Shown here: positions 16,674 to 25,571 of the stretch, piece by piece
How positions within the stretch are numbered: the first letter of the stretch is position 1
Layout of the letters: every line of letters starts with the position of its first letter
NCBI RefSeq assembly: GCF_003001955.1
Contig: NZ_PVNH01000001.1
Location: forward strand, 62,001-126,000
Direction of reading: 5' to 3'
DNA length: 64,000 nt
Origin: Prauserella shujinwangii
GTDB taxonomy: Bacteria > Actinomycetota > Actinomycetes > Mycobacteriales > Pseudonocardiaceae
Program-made: the position numbers and the translations under genes
Notes under the pieces: model-generated
Database searches by the model: none
The model's input: only the letters and a program-made list of their open reading frames with translations
What the model was told of the DNA's origin: nothing

Positions 16674-17690
16674 TCAGGGCACGATCTCGGCGGGCAGCGC
16701 GAACCGGGCGAAGTCGGCGGTGAGGAACGAGACCACCTCGGCGATCCGCCCGCCGCGCAACGTCAGCAGGTCGAGCCCCGCGGGCACGAACGCGGCGCGT
16801 TCGGCCCGCCACAGGTAGGTGCCGAACGCCAGCTGCCCGTTGGCGCGGGCCGGGAGGAACCGCCACCGCAGCGTGAGCGGCTCGGCCACCAGGAACTCCC
16901 GGACGGCGTCCCGGCCGCGGAACCACCGCGGCAGCGGCGGCATCGAGTACCGGACGTCCTCGGTGAGCATCCCGACGATCGTGTCCACGTCACCGCGTTC
17001 CCACGCGGCGGCGTAGCGCCGCGCCAGCTCCCGGGCCGCGTCCGCGCCCAGCGAACGCAGCGCCGCCTGCTGGCTGGTGCCGGGCCGGTGCGGCCCGAGC
17101 GCCGCGCGGGCGCGCTGCAAGCTGCTGTTGACCGACGCGACCGTGGTGCCGAGCTGGTCCGCGACCTCGCGCGCCGAGAAGCCGAGCACCTCGCGCAGCA
17201 CGAGCACGGCGCGCTGGCGGGCACCGAGCCGCTGCAGCGCCGCGACGAACGCCAGCTCCACGCTCTCCCGCGCCAGGTAACGCGCCTCGGGCCCCGGCGC
17301 CGCGGCGCCCAGCCGGTCGTCGGGGTAGGGCTCCAGCCACGCCGTCTCGGCGGCGGGCGCCCCGGGGCCGAGGTCCGTGGGCAGCTCCCGGCGGCGCCGG
17401 TGTTCCAGCAGCGTCAGGCACCGGTTGGTGGCGATCCGGTAGAGCCAGGGCCGGATCGAGCCGCGGTCCTCGAAGCGGTCCAGCGCCCGCCACGCCCGGA
17501 GCAGGGCCTCCTGCACGGCGTCGTCGGCGTCGTGGACCGAGCCCAGCATGCGGTAGCAGTGCGCGTGCAGCTCGGCCCGGAACGGGTCGACCAGCCGCGC
17601 GAAGGCCGCCGGATCGCCCGCGCGCGCGGCCGTCAGCGTGCCGGCGTGGTCGCCGTGTCCGGCCGGGGTCGTCGCGTCTCCCGTGGTCAC
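16674..17690 (-). CDS. SigG-like ECF sigma factor with C-terminal SnoaL domain
   Basis: 338-aa extracytoplasmic-function sigma factor. Region 2 is in [32 protein letters not shown], region 4 in [38 protein letters not shown]. The linker holds WLEPYPDD, characteristic of the SigG (Rv0182c-like) group. From ~residue 215 a SnoaL-like domain ([37 protein letters not shown]) replaces a separate anti-sigma factor. In related ECF groups this extension controls activity. The start is GTG at 17690. Divergent from the dehydratase gene and upstream of the tandem-SnoaL gene. Confidence 0.9.
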   Translation of the reverse strand: MTTGDATTPAGHGDHAGTLTAARAGDPAAFARLVDPFRAELHAHCYRMLGSVHDADDAVQEALLRAWRALDRFEDRGSIRPWLYRIATNRCLTLLEHRRRRELPTDLGPGAPAAETAWLEPYPDDRLGAAAPGPEARYLARESVELAFVAALQRLGARQRAVLVLREVLGFSAREVADQLGTTVASVNSSLQRARAALGPHRPGTSQQAALRSLGADAARELARRYAAAWERGDVDTIVGMLTEDVRYSMPPLPRWFRGRDAVREFLVAEPLTLRWRFLPARANGQLAFGTYLWRAERAAFVPAGLDLLTLRGGRIAEVVSFLTADFARFALPAEIVP

Positions 17691-17744
17691 GGGTTCGGAT
17701 TGTGCCACCGTGCCCGGTTCGCGACCGTCGACGCGATGCTGTCG

Positions 17745-17756
17745 ACGGTATACCGT
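17745..17756. promoter_or_regulatory. GntR-like palindrome upstream of dehydratase
   Basis: Perfect palindrome ACGGTATACCGT, 97 bp before the dehydratase start and 55 bp before the sigma-factor start. The core GGTATACC resembles operators of FCD-type GntR regulators of sugar-acid genes (ExuR/UxuR, DgoR type). No GntR gene is in the window. Confidence 0.55.
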
Positions 17757-17852
17757 GGAAGCGGCCGCGACCGCCGTCCCCGTCCGATCCGACGCGAACC
17801 CGGAGAGACCGTTGCCGCTTCCCCGCATCGCACCGGCGCAGGCGAGTTCCCG

Positions 17853-19571
17853 ATGACCGGAGGGCCGCTGCGCAGCGCCGGCTGGTACGCCGGGGACGAC
17901 CGCAACTCCTACATCCACCGCGCGTGGATGCGCCGGGGAGTGCCGGGGGACGCGTTCGGCAAGCCGCAGATCGCCATCGCCAACACCGCCTCCGACCTCA
18001 CCCCGTGCAACAAGCACCTGACCGAGGTGGCCGCCTCGGTCAGGGACGGGGTGCACGAGGCCGGCGGTGTCCCACTGGAGCTGCCGGTGCTGTCGCTGGG
18101 GGAGACGCAGCTGCGGCCGACGGCGATGCTGTGGCGCAACCTGGCGGCCATGGCGACCGAGGAGATGCTGCGCGCCAACCCGGTCGACGGGGTGGTGCTG
18201 CTCGGCGGCTGCGACAAGACGATCCCGGCGCTGCTGATGGCGGCCGCCTCGGTGGACCTGCCCGCCGTCGTCGTGCCGGGCGGCCCCATGCTCACCGGTC
18301 ACTTCCGCGGCGCGCCGCTGGGCTGCGGCACGGACGTGTGGCGGCTGTCCGAGGAGGTGCGCGCGGGCACGCTGCCGGCGGACGAGTTCGCGCGGTCGGA
18401 GTCGGCCATGATCCGCAGCAAGGGGCACTGCAACACGATGGGCACCGCCTCCACGATGGCGCTCGTGGCCGAGGCGCTGGGCACGGTGGTGCCCGGGGTG
18501 GCCGGGACACCGGCGCCGGACGCCCGGCTGCTGGAGGCCGCGCACGGCACCGGCAGGCTGGCCGTCGAGCTCGTCGCGGCGGACCGGCGGCCGAGCACCC
18601 TGCTCACCAGGGGGTCGTTCCACAACGCGATCGTGGCGCTGGCGGCGATCGGCGGGTCCACCAACGCCGTGGTGCACCTGCTCGCGCTCGCGGGGCGGCT
18701 GGGCGTCGAGCTGACCGTGGACGACTTCGACCGGATCGGGTCGCGGGTGCCGCTGCTGGTCGACCTGCTGCCCGCGGGCCGCTTCCTCATGGACGACCTG
18801 CACCGCGCGGGCGGCCTGCTCGCCGTGCTGAGCCAGGTGCGGGACCTGCTCGATCCCGCGGCGCTCACCGTCACCGGCGAACCGCTCGTCGGCTACCTCG
18901 ACGACGCGCCGATCTGGGACCCCGAGGTCATCCGGACCCGCGCCGAACCGGTCCTCGCCGAGGGCGGTATCGCGGTGCTGCGCGGCAACCTGGCGCCCGG
19001 CGGGGCGCTGATCAAGCCCGCGGCCGCCGCACCGCACCTGCTGCGGCACCGCGGCCGCGCGGTCGTGTTCGACAGCATCGAGGACTTTCACGCCCGCATC
19101 GACGATCCCGGCCTCGACGTGGACGCCGACTCGGTGCTGGTGCTCCGCGGCTGCGGCCCGAAGGGCTACCCGGGGATGCCCGAGGTGTCGAACATGCCCC
19201 TCCCGGCGAAGCTGCTCGAACAGGGGGTGCGGGACATGGTCCGGATCTGCGACGGCCGCATGAGCGGCACCGCCTACGGCACCGTGGTGCTGCACGTCGC
19301 GCCGGAGGCCGCGGCGGGCGGGCCGCTGGCGCTCGTGCGCACCGGGGACGTCGTCGCCCTCGACGTCCCGGCGCGGCGGATCGCGCTGGAGGTGCCCGAG
19401 CGGGAGCTGGCCCGCCGGACGCCGGACGCGGCCACCGTGGCGGGCTTCGCGAATCCCGCCCGGGGCTGGGAACGTCTCTACGTCGACCACGTCCAGCAGG
19501 CCGACACCGGCGCCGACCTCGACTTCCTCACCGGCTCCAGCGGCTCGGCCGTGCACCGGGACTCGCACTGA
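17853..19571 (+). CDS. IlvD/Edd-family dehydratase, probable sugar-acid dehydratase
   Basis: 572-aa iron-sulfur dehydratase. Cluster-ligand Cys candidates are in [26 protein letters not shown] and [33 protein letters not shown] is the C-terminal active-site signature. Opening [18 protein letters not shown] and the CDKTIPA variant fit the L-arabonate/xylonate-type branch better than branched-chain amino-acid IlvD (inference from motif memory). It would convert an aldonate to a 2-keto-3-deoxy acid. No aldolase or kinase sits beside it. Start ATG 17853. Monocistronic: next on the right is a convergent TetR gene. Confidence 0.85.
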   Translation: MTGGPLRSAGWYAGDDRNSYIHRAWMRRGVPGDAFGKPQIAIANTASDLTPCNKHLTEVAASVRDGVHEAGGVPLELPVLSLGETQLRPTAMLWRNLAAMATEEMLRANPVDGVVLLGGCDKTIPALLMAAASVDLPAVVVPGGPMLTGHFRGAPLGCGTDVWRLSEEVRAGTLPADEFARSESAMIRSKGHCNTMGTASTMALVAEALGTVVPGVAGTPAPDARLLEAAHGTGRLAVELVAADRRPSTLLTRGSFHNAIVALAAIGGSTNAVVHLLALAGRLGVELTVDDFDRIGSRVPLLVDLLPAGRFLMDDLHRAGGLLAVLSQVRDLLDPAALTVTGEPLVGYLDDAPIWDPEVIRTRAEPVLAEGGIAVLRGNLAPGGALIKPAAAAPHLLRHRGRAVVFDSIEDFHARIDDPGLDVDADSVLVLRGCGPKGYPGMPEVSNMPLPAKLLEQGVRDMVRICDGRMSGTAYGTVVLHVAPEAAAGGPLALVRTGDVVALDVPARRIALEVPERELARRTPDAATVAGFANPARGWERLYVDHVQQADTGADLDFLTGSSGSAVHRDSH

Positions 19572-19593
19572 CCCCGCGCGACGGCGCGCTCGT

Positions 19594-19614
19594 TAGTGGC
19601 ACGCCGTGCCGTTA
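19594..19614. promoter_or_regulatory. TetR-site copy 1, overlapping the TetR stop codon
   Basis: 21-bp element TAGTGGCAC-GCC-GTGCCGTTA with inverted core GGCAC-N3-GTGCC. It is 20/21 identical to the element at 20389-20409. The TAA stop of the TetR gene is the last three bases. An operator inside the 3' end of the regulator gene is unusual; with the other copy it could form a loop. Confidence 0.6.
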
Positions 19615-20361
19615 CCGAGCGTCGTCGTGCGGATTCCGGGCGAGCGCCTTGGTGATCCGTTCGGCCACCTCGGGTGCCGGTGCGGAGGTGCGCAGCACCG
19701 CGACCACGGTCCGGTCGCCTGGCTCGCCGGGGGTGGCGGGGGAGTGGGCCAGCCGGACCGTGGCGAAGGCCTGGTCGGCGAGCGCGTGCGCGTCCACGGC
19801 CCCGTCGCCGCGCAGCCACTGGCGCAGGACGTGGTTGTGGGCGGCGGCGACCGCCGCGGCGGCGATGGGCGCCCGCATCTCGGCGAGCGGATCCCCCGCC
19901 GCCTGGAAGCGCGCCCGCAGGTACCGGGTGAACACGCGCTGGTACCGGTCGACGCTGGCGACCTCCTTGTCCCGCAACGAGGTCACGGTGCGGGTGAGGG
20001 CGTACCGCTTGAGGGACACCTCGGGATCGCGCAGGTAGAAGTCGAGCACCAGCCGGACCGCGTCGCACACCGTCTCGACCGGATCCCGCTCGTCGTCGGA
20101 GTCGGCCAGCCTGCGCTCGATGTCGACCAGCAGCTCGTCGTGGTTGGGGAAGATGGCGTCCTCCTTCGACCGGAAGTACCGGAAGAAAGTGCGCCTGCCG
20201 ACGCCCGCGGCGGCGGCGATGTCGTCGACCGTCGTCGTGTCGTACCCGCGTTCCAGGAACAGGTCGATCGCGGCCCGGGTGAGCGCGCCGCGCAGCCTGC
20301 GCCGGCCCGCGACGGTCCGCCCGGCGCGGGGGCGGGGTGCCTGCTGGGTGTCGACGGACAT
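19612..20361 (-). CDS. TetR-family transcriptional regulator
   Basis: 249-aa regulator. The HTH is AAIDLFLERGYDTTTVDDIAAAAGVGRRTFFRYFRSKEDAIF, i.e. the GRRTFFRYF subgroup that includes fatty-acyl-responsive regulators and MftR. The ligand domain (from VETVCDAVRLVLDFYLRD) is long for the family. ATG at 20361 is chosen because the HTH then starts at residue ~25. A near-perfect 21-bp inverted-repeat element occurs 28 bp upstream of the start and again over the stop codon, so it probably autoregulates and controls the divergent gene. A related TGGCAC-N3-GTGTCA site lies in the mftA promoter 9 kb away. Confidence 0.9.
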   Translation of the reverse strand: MSVDTQQAPRPRAGRTVAGRRRLRGALTRAAIDLFLERGYDTTTVDDIAAAAGVGRRTFFRYFRSKEDAIFPNHDELLVDIERRLADSDDERDPVETVCDAVRLVLDFYLRDPEVSLKRYALTRTVTSLRDKEVASVDRYQRVFTRYLRARFQAAGDPLAEMRAPIAAAAVAAAHNHVLRQWLRGDGAVDAHALADQAFATVRLAHSPATPGEPGDRTVVAVLRTSAPAPEVAERITKALARNPHDDAR

Positions 20362-20388
20362 GCGCAGAACGTAGCAGGTGCCTCTTGC

Positions 20389-20409
20389 TAGTGGCACTCC
20401 GTGCCGTTA
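20389..20409. promoter_or_regulatory. TetR-site copy 2, divergent promoter region
   Basis: TAGTGGCAC-TCC-GTGCCGTTA, 28 bp from the TetR start and 51 bp from the divergent ORF start. Likely operator of the TetR protein. Confidence 0.75.
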
Positions 20410-20459
20410 GCATCCCCGGAAGTGGTGGACAAGGACGTGCCGCAGAGAAGAGGGACACC

Positions 20460-20924
20460 ATGAGCGTGGAGCTGGAGGCGGCCCCGTCGCCGGGGACCGG
20501 GGTGGACTACCGGGGTACGTTCGGCTGGCCGGTGGAGTGGCACCAGGGCGGCCTGCGGCTGGTGACCGGCTCCGGGGTGGGCGCCGTGGTGGTGCCGAGG
20601 GCGCTCTCGGAGGTCGTGCTGGCCAGCCTGGCCAGGCAGGGCTGCTCCGGCCCGGCGGTGGCCCTGCCGACGCGGCGCGAGCGAGTCACCGTCCTGCTGG
20701 TGGAGGCCGACGACGTCGCGGTCGCGGAGACGCCGCTGCCCTCGGGCGTCCGGGTCCTGCCCGCCGGCTCGGCCATCCCGCTGCCCGGGGAACGCGGCAC
20801 GCACACGCTGGCGCGGTGGATCGTCGAGCCCGACCCCTCCCAGCGGTGGCTGCCCAGCCTCGGCTCCGTGCTGACCGTGATCTCCTCGTCCACCATCGTG
20901 CGGCCCGGCGCGCTCGTCTGGTGA
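20460..20924 (+). CDS. Conserved hypothetical protein (small primase/polymerase-N-like)
   Basis: 154-aa soluble protein, start ATG 20460 behind GAGAAGAGGG. Visible blocks are YRGTFGWPVEWHQGGLRL, a central LLVEADDVAVAETPLPSG and a C-terminal ARWIVEPDPSQRWLPSLGSV. It loosely resembles small actinomycete proteins annotated with a bifunctional primase/polymerase N-terminal name, but no catalytic motif is evident and I assign no function. It is divergent from the TetR gene with a shared operator, so is a probable target. Confidence 0.7.
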   Translation: MSVELEAAPSPGTGVDYRGTFGWPVEWHQGGLRLVTGSGVGAVVVPRALSEVVLASLARQGCSGPAVALPTRRERVTVLLVEADDVAVAETPLPSGVRVLPAGSAIPLPGERGTHTLARWIVEPDPSQRWLPSLGSVLTVISSSTIVRPGALVW

Positions 20925-21016
20925 ACCGCCCGCCTCGGCCGGAGTGACCTGCATGGCATGCCCGCCCGCGTACCCGGGTAGTCCCGGGGCAGGAGCACAC
21001 GGCCGAGGAGGTCCGC

Positions 21017-22144
21017 ATGAGAGCAGTGGTGTACCAGGGTCCCCACGAGGTGGCGGTGCGGGAGGTGGACGATCCCCGCGTCGAGCAGCCGACCGACGCG
21101 CTGGTGCGGATCACCACGACGGCCATCTGCGGGTCCGACCTGCACATGTACGAGGGACGCACGATCGCCGAGCCCGGCATCGTGTTCGGGCACGAGAACA
21201 TGGGCATCGTCGAGGAGGTCGGTTCCGGCGTCACGAGCGTCCGCGCGGGCGACCGCGTGTGCCTGCCGTTCAACATCGCGTGCGGCTTCTGCCGCAACTG
21301 CCTGGCCGGCAACACGGGCTTCTGTCTCACCGTGAACCCGGGGTTCGCCGGCGGCGCGTACGGCTACGTCGGCATGGGTCCCTACCCGGGCGGCCAGGCG
21401 GAATACCTGCGGGTGCCGTTCGCCGACTTCAACTGCCTCCAGCTGCCCCGCGGGGAGGAGCACGAGGACGACTTCGCCATGCTCGCCGACATCTTCCCGA
21501 CCGGATACCACGCGACCGAGCTGGCGCGGGTGTCTCCCGGGGAGACGGTGGCGGTCTACGGCGCGGGCCCGGTCGGGCTGATGGCGGCCTACTCCGCCCT
21601 GCTGCGCGGCGCCTCCCAGGTGTTCGTCGTGGACAAGGTGCCGGACCGGCTGCGGCTGGCCGAGCAGATCGGCGCCGTGCCGATCGACTTCACGCGCGGC
21701 AGCGCGCCGGAACAGATCAGGGACCGCACCGACGGCGGCACGGACAAGGGCATCGACGCGGTCGGCTACCAGGCGACCGTGCCCGAGGGCGAGGAGCAGC
21801 CCGCGGTGGTGCTCAACGACCTCATCGAGACGGTCCGGGCCACGGGCACGCTCGGGGTCGTCGGGCTGTACCTGCCGAGGGACCCGGGCGCGCCGAGCGA
21901 GGAGGCCGGACAGGGCCGGTTGCTCATCGACGTGGGCCGCTTCTTCGAGAAGGGCCTGCGCATGGGCAGCGGGCAGGCGAACGTCAAGGCCTACAACCGG
22001 CATCTGCGCGACCTGATCATCGCGGGCCGCGCGGCACCCGGGTTCGTCGTCTCGCAGCGCAGGCCGCTGGACGACGCCCCCGACGCGTACGCGCGGTTCG
22101 ACCGCAGGGAAGAGGGCTACAGCAAGGTCGTCCTCTCGCCGTGA
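21017..22144 (+). CDS. Zinc-dependent alcohol dehydrogenase, glutathione-independent formaldehyde dehydrogenase type
   Basis: 375-aa medium-chain dehydrogenase. Catalytic-zinc residues are in TAICGSDLHMYEG and FGHENMGIVEEVG; the structural-zinc cysteines are CGFCRNCLAGNTGFC. The Rossmann loop VAVYGAGPVGLMAAY binds NAD(P). The GFAGGAYGYVGMGPYPGGQAEYLRVP insertion and long C-terminal half match the FdhA-like branch. It likely oxidises formaldehyde or a related aldehyde/alcohol. Preceded by GGAGG-type ribosome site (GAGGAGG before ATG). Convergent with a mycothiol-linked DsbA-like gene, 24 bases apart, consistent with a detoxification neighbourhood. Confidence 0.9.
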   Translation: MRAVVYQGPHEVAVREVDDPRVEQPTDALVRITTTAICGSDLHMYEGRTIAEPGIVFGHENMGIVEEVGSGVTSVRAGDRVCLPFNIACGFCRNCLAGNTGFCLTVNPGFAGGAYGYVGMGPYPGGQAEYLRVPFADFNCLQLPRGEEHEDDFAMLADIFPTGYHATELARVSPGETVAVYGAGPVGLMAAYSALLRGASQVFVVDKVPDRLRLAEQIGAVPIDFTRGSAPEQIRDRTDGGTDKGIDAVGYQATVPEGEEQPAVVLNDLIETVRATGTLGVVGLYLPRDPGAPSEEAGQGRLLIDVGRFFEKGLRMGSGQANVKAYNRHLRDLIIAGRAAPGFVVSQRRPLDDAPDAYARFDRREEGYSKVVLSP

Positions 22145-22168
22145 CACCCGGTGGCGGGGTGGGCGGCC

Positions 22169-22891
22169 CTACCTCTTCAGCCGCCTGCTCCCGCCGTGCC
22201 AGTCCTCCTCCGCGCCGGTCTCGCCGTCGGCGACGCCGAACGCGCGCAGCTGCGGCCGCTCGCGCAGGCTGCGCTTGAGCTCCGCGAACCCCGGGAACGC
22301 GGCCAGGCCGACGACGTGGTCCCACAGGCGCAGCGCGTCCTCGTCGCCCGGCAGCCTGCTGATGACCGGGCCGAAGAACGCGGTTCCGTGCGGCGGTCCG
22401 AAGTGGATGATCGGGGTGCCGACGTCCTTGCCGGTCAAGGACAGCGCCTCGTCCGTCTCAGCCTGGATCTCGGCGTCCAGGGCCGGGTCGTCGAGCGCGT
22501 CGGCGAGTCCGGCGGGCAGCCCGGCCCTGGTGAGCAGGGGCTCGGCGAACGCGCGGCCACCGCGATCCCCCGGCGCCAGCTCGGGCGAGTTCGCCGAGTC
22601 GAACACCGCGGTGCCGATCGCCTCGTAGAGCGGTCCCACCGCCGCGCGCCCGTGCTCGGCCCTGGCACGGGCCGCCACGCGCAGCAGGCGCAGCCCGGCG
22701 GTGTGGCCCGCCTCGTAGCCCTCGGGGAAGTGGCTTTCGTAGTCGACCTCGGCTTTGACCAGCCGCAGCGAGATGAAGCGCCAGTCCACCGTGTAGGCGC
22801 GCTGGGCCATCACCTTCCGCACCCACTTGCTGGTCATCCAGGCGAACGGGCACACCGGGTCGAAGTAGAAGTGGATGTCCGCGTCGGCCAT
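22169..22891 (-). CDS. DsbA-family oxidoreductase, mycothiol-dependent nitroreductase (Rv2466c) type
   Basis: 240-aa thioredoxin-fold protein. The active site is near the N-terminus: FYFDPVCPFAWMTSKWV, a CPFA site with a single Cys as in mycoredoxin-like Rv2466c rather than CPxC. The cis-Pro loop is GTPIIHFGPPHGTAFFGPV. The all-helical insertion lies between. Uses mycothiol as reductant in the family. AAGGAG sits 5-6 bases before the ATG at 22891. The last ~20 residues are an acidic/basic tail. Confidence 0.88.
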   Translation of the reverse strand: MADADIHFYFDPVCPFAWMTSKWVRKVMAQRAYTVDWRFISLRLVKAEVDYESHFPEGYEAGHTAGLRLLRVAARARAEHGRAAVGPLYEAIGTAVFDSANSPELAPGDRGGRAFAEPLLTRAGLPAGLADALDDPALDAEIQAETDEALSLTGKDVGTPIIHFGPPHGTAFFGPVISRLPGDEDALRLWDHVVGLAAFPGFAELKRSLRERPQLRAFGVADGETGAEEDWHGGSRRLKR

Positions 22892-23077
22892 GGGTCTCCT
22901 TCCCGAGGGAACCGGCCCCTCCAGCGTAGGGACATCCGCCGTCCCGGGACCAACGGCGAGAGCGAGTGGCGTCCACCGCACACTCGCCGCGGGCACGCTT
23001 CCGCACTCGTGGCGCCCGACGCCGAGACGCCCTGCCGGTCCTGGTTCCACTCCACGGGCAGCACCGACTCCGCTCCG

Positions 23078-23137
23078 CCTCCCGGCTGTGCCGGTCACAC
23101 CGCCCGGCCGACCGGTGTGACCGGCACAGCAGGGAGG
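23078..23137. terminator. Long hairpin downstream of MFS gene
   Basis: Stem of about 25 bp with one mismatch (arms CCTCCCGGCTGTGCCGGTC... and complement ending GGGAGG), loop 10 bases. It lies 33 bases past the MFS stop on the minus strand. Probable terminator; no T-run. Confidence 0.6.
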
Positions 23138-23169
23138 TGTCCGGCAGCGATCCGGACGGGACGCCTTCG

Positions 23170-24474
23170 TCAGGCCGAGTGCGCCCGGTCCTCACCGGGG
23201 CGCTGTGGTGGGTCACCGCCGGCGCCGCTCGGAATCCGGCCGTGCGGCGGCGCCGTCCGGCACCGGGCGCGCGACGTGCCGGCGTGGCTTCGCCGGTCGC
23301 GGAGGATCAACGGCACGGCGGCCGCGGCGAGTCCGGCCCCGACGAGGCAGACCGACGTCAGCGCGGCGCCGTGGCTGAGTGGGACGGCGGCGAGCACCGG
23401 GGTGATGCTGATGCCTAGTTGGAATGCCGACACGGTGGTGGCGCCGGCGAGGGTCGGCGCCTGGGCCGCGATGGAGAAGACACGGCCGTAGAGGGCGGGG
23501 TTCAGCACGAACGCGGCGATCCCGAGCACGAACACCGTGGGCACCGCTGTGGCGGGGTGGTGGATCGCCGCGACCAGCACCGCCGACAGTGCCAGGGTCG
23601 CCACCGCGCCGGTGAGGAGCGCGAGGTGCGGGCGGTGGTCCGAGATACGGCCGCCGAGGGAAAGGCCGAGGAACGCACCGGCACCGAAGAGCGCGAGCAC
23701 CGCCGGGATCCAGAACCCGGGCAGGCCGGCGATGTCCTCGAGCATGGCGGCCAGGTAGTTGTAGGTGATCATGTACGCGGCGGTGGTCAGGATCGTGATC
23801 GCGTAGACGACCCACAACCTCGGGTCGCGCATGGTGACGAGTTCCCGCGAGATCGTTGGCGCGGCCGTCGGGTGCCGGCCGGGGCTCCGCGCCGGGATTC
23901 CGCGGAGGCAACCGATCATCGCCGTGATCGTCAGGACCACGACGGCCCAGAAACCGGCGCGCCACTCGGTGAAGTGGCCAAGCAGGGTACCGGCGGGCCC
24001 ACCGGCCACCATGGCGACGCTGAGCCCGCTGACCACGACTCCGGAAGCGCGGGCGCTCCGCTCGGGCCGGGCCAGGCTGATCGCGGTCACCGCGGCAACC
24101 GCGAAGAAGCCCGCGTAGGCGACACCCGCGGCGACCCTGGTGACCAGCAAGATCTGGTAGTTGCCCAGCAGGCCGCAGGCAATGCTGACCGCGAAGACGG
24201 CCTGAGTCGCCACCAGTGCGGTGCGGCGTGGCCAGCGCAGGCTGAGCACGGCGAAGGGCGGCCCGCCAACCACGACGCCGATCGCGAAGGCGGTGATCAA
24301 GAACCCGGCCGAGGTCAGTGTGACGCCGAGGTCGGCGGCGACCGCAGGCAGGACGCCTGCCAACAGGAACTCCGCGCTTCCCATCGCGAACAGGCTGAAC
24401 CCGAGCAGGTACACGCCGGCGGGCAGCCCCTCGCTGCGGCGACGGCGTGCCGGTTCGGTTGCGGCACCGGTCAT
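23170..24474 (-). CDS. MFS transporter (DHA1/AraJ-like efflux)
   Basis: 434-aa, 12-span major-facilitator protein. Span 1 follows GLPAGVYLLGFSLFAMGSAEFLLAG; the motif-A loop region reads GPPFAVLSLRWPRRTAL, and GVAYAGFFAVAAVTAISLA and GGPAGTLLGHFTEWRAGFW are typical of AraJ/CmlR-like exporters. Its ATG overlaps the stop of the FAD oxidoreductase gene by 4 bases, giving a two-gene operon. The C-terminal tail (~40 residues, Arg/Pro-rich) is longer than usual. Substrate unknown; an XRE-cupin regulator is divergent from the operon. Confidence 0.9.
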   Translation of the reverse strand: MTGAATEPARRRRSEGLPAGVYLLGFSLFAMGSAEFLLAGVLPAVAADLGVTLTSAGFLITAFAIGVVVGGPPFAVLSLRWPRRTALVATQAVFAVSIACGLLGNYQILLVTRVAAGVAYAGFFAVAAVTAISLARPERSARASGVVVSGLSVAMVAGGPAGTLLGHFTEWRAGFWAVVVLTITAMIGCLRGIPARSPGRHPTAAPTISRELVTMRDPRLWVVYAITILTTAAYMITYNYLAAMLEDIAGLPGFWIPAVLALFGAGAFLGLSLGGRISDHRPHLALLTGAVATLALSAVLVAAIHHPATAVPTVFVLGIAAFVLNPALYGRVFSIAAQAPTLAGATTVSAFQLGISITPVLAAVPLSHGAALTSVCLVGAGLAAAAVPLILRDRRSHAGTSRARCRTAPPHGRIPSGAGGDPPQRPGEDRAHSA

Positions 24475-25481
24475 CGGCTCGCACCTCCGGCGGTGCGGCC
24501 GCCCGGTGCGATGGCCGCTGCCAGTTCCTGTCCGAGCAGCCAGGCGGTCATGGCGATCGCGGCGGCGGATCCCGCCCCCGCGGCGGTGACGACCTGCGCC
24601 CGGGGGTTGGCCACGTTTCCCGCCGCCCACACCCCGCGCACCTCCGTGGCGTCGACCGAGCCGACGCCGACCGGCCCGCTCGCCGGGTCCGGCGGGGCAG
24701 CCAGCATCGTCAGGATCCGGTCCCGCGGCACGAGACGTGGCGCCGCGAAGATCGCATCGGCGACGACCGTCGCGCCGGTGCCCAACTCGATCGTGACCGG
24801 CCCCGCGTCCGCCGGGCCCCGCCCTGGTCCAACGCGGACGACCGGACCGTCGACCGTGCGCACGCCGTACGCCTCCAGCCGACGCCGCCCGGCCGGGCCG
24901 ATCTCCGTGCCGTTGAGGCAGAAGACCACCTGGTCGCTGTAGCGGCGCAGCGGCGCCGCCAGGTGAGCCGACCCCGACTCCGTCGTCGCCGTCGCGGGGT
25001 TTGCGACGACCGCGATGGCGCGCTCGCGGACTTCGTAGTCGTGACAGTGTGGACAGTGGTGGACTCCGGGTCCCCACCGTTCTCGCAGCCCGGGAATGTC
25101 AGGCGGCCCGTCATGGAGTCCGGTCGCCACCAGCAGCGGCCGGGAGCGCAAGAGCTCGCCGTTGTCGAGTTCCAGCTCGAAGGTGCCGTCCGCGGAGCGG
25201 CAGGCGTCGACCACCGTCCCCCGTGCCAGTGTCCCGCAGTACCGGGCGTCCTTGTCCTTTCCGACCGCGAGGAACTTCCTCGGCGCCATGCCGTCGCGAG
25301 CCAGATAGCCGTGCATGTCGTTCGCCGGCTCATTCCGGGGCTGGCCACCGTCCACGACCGCAGTCGTGAACGGCGCCCTCGTGAGGACCATCCCCGCCGA
25401 AAGGCCGGCTCCTCCTCCGCCGACGGCGTCCCACAGCCCCCGCCCCTCCGGGCGGCCCGTGCACCGCGTTGTGCGGTTCAT
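24471..25481 (-). CDS. FAD-dependent pyridine-nucleotide oxidoreductase (thioredoxin-reductase-like)
   Basis: 336-aa flavoprotein. N-terminal FAD loop LWDAVGGGGAGLSAGMVLTRA is slightly compressed versus the usual VVVVGGGxAGLxAA. The redox-active site region is GVHHCPHCHDYEVRERAIAVV, a CPxC pair as in TrxR-like oxidoreductases, though the usual GYE is DYE. The C-terminal FAD site is GVWAAGNVANPRAQVVTAAGAGSAAAIA. ATG at 25481 is used since GGAGG lies 8 bases upstream; GTG at 25490 abuts that site. First gene of an operon with the MFS exporter. May modify or reduce the exported compound (inference). Confidence 0.85.
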   Translation of the reverse strand: MNRTTRCTGRPEGRGLWDAVGGGGAGLSAGMVLTRAPFTTAVVDGGQPRNEPANDMHGYLARDGMAPRKFLAVGKDKDARYCGTLARGTVVDACRSADGTFELELDNGELLRSRPLLVATGLHDGPPDIPGLRERWGPGVHHCPHCHDYEVRERAIAVVANPATATTESGSAHLAAPLRRYSDQVVFCLNGTEIGPAGRRRLEAYGVRTVDGPVVRVGPGRGPADAGPVTIELGTGATVVADAIFAAPRLVPRDRILTMLAAPPDPASGPVGVGSVDATEVRGVWAAGNVANPRAQVVTAAGAGSAAAIAMTAWLLGQELAAAIAPGGRTAGGASR

Positions 25482-25524
25482 GCGTATCACCTCCGCCGAG
25501 AGGGTCCGCGGAACGGACCGGTTC

Positions 25525-25542
25525 CGGCAAACAATGTTGCCG
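25525..25542. promoter_or_regulatory. Inverted repeat in oxidoreductase/XRE divergent promoter
   Basis: CGGCAA-N6-TTGCCG, 30 bp before the XRE-cupin start and 44 bp before the oxidoreductase start. Probable operator of the XRE regulator. Confidence 0.5.
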
Positions 25543-25571
25543 ATTCCGGGATGAACTGGTGAACTGCCGGT

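Noticed and set aside
17853-19571. Branched-chain amino-acid dihydroxy-acid dehydratase (ilvD)
   Set aside because: Motif variants and the GntR-like operator favour a sugar-acid dehydratase; no other ilv genes are nearby.
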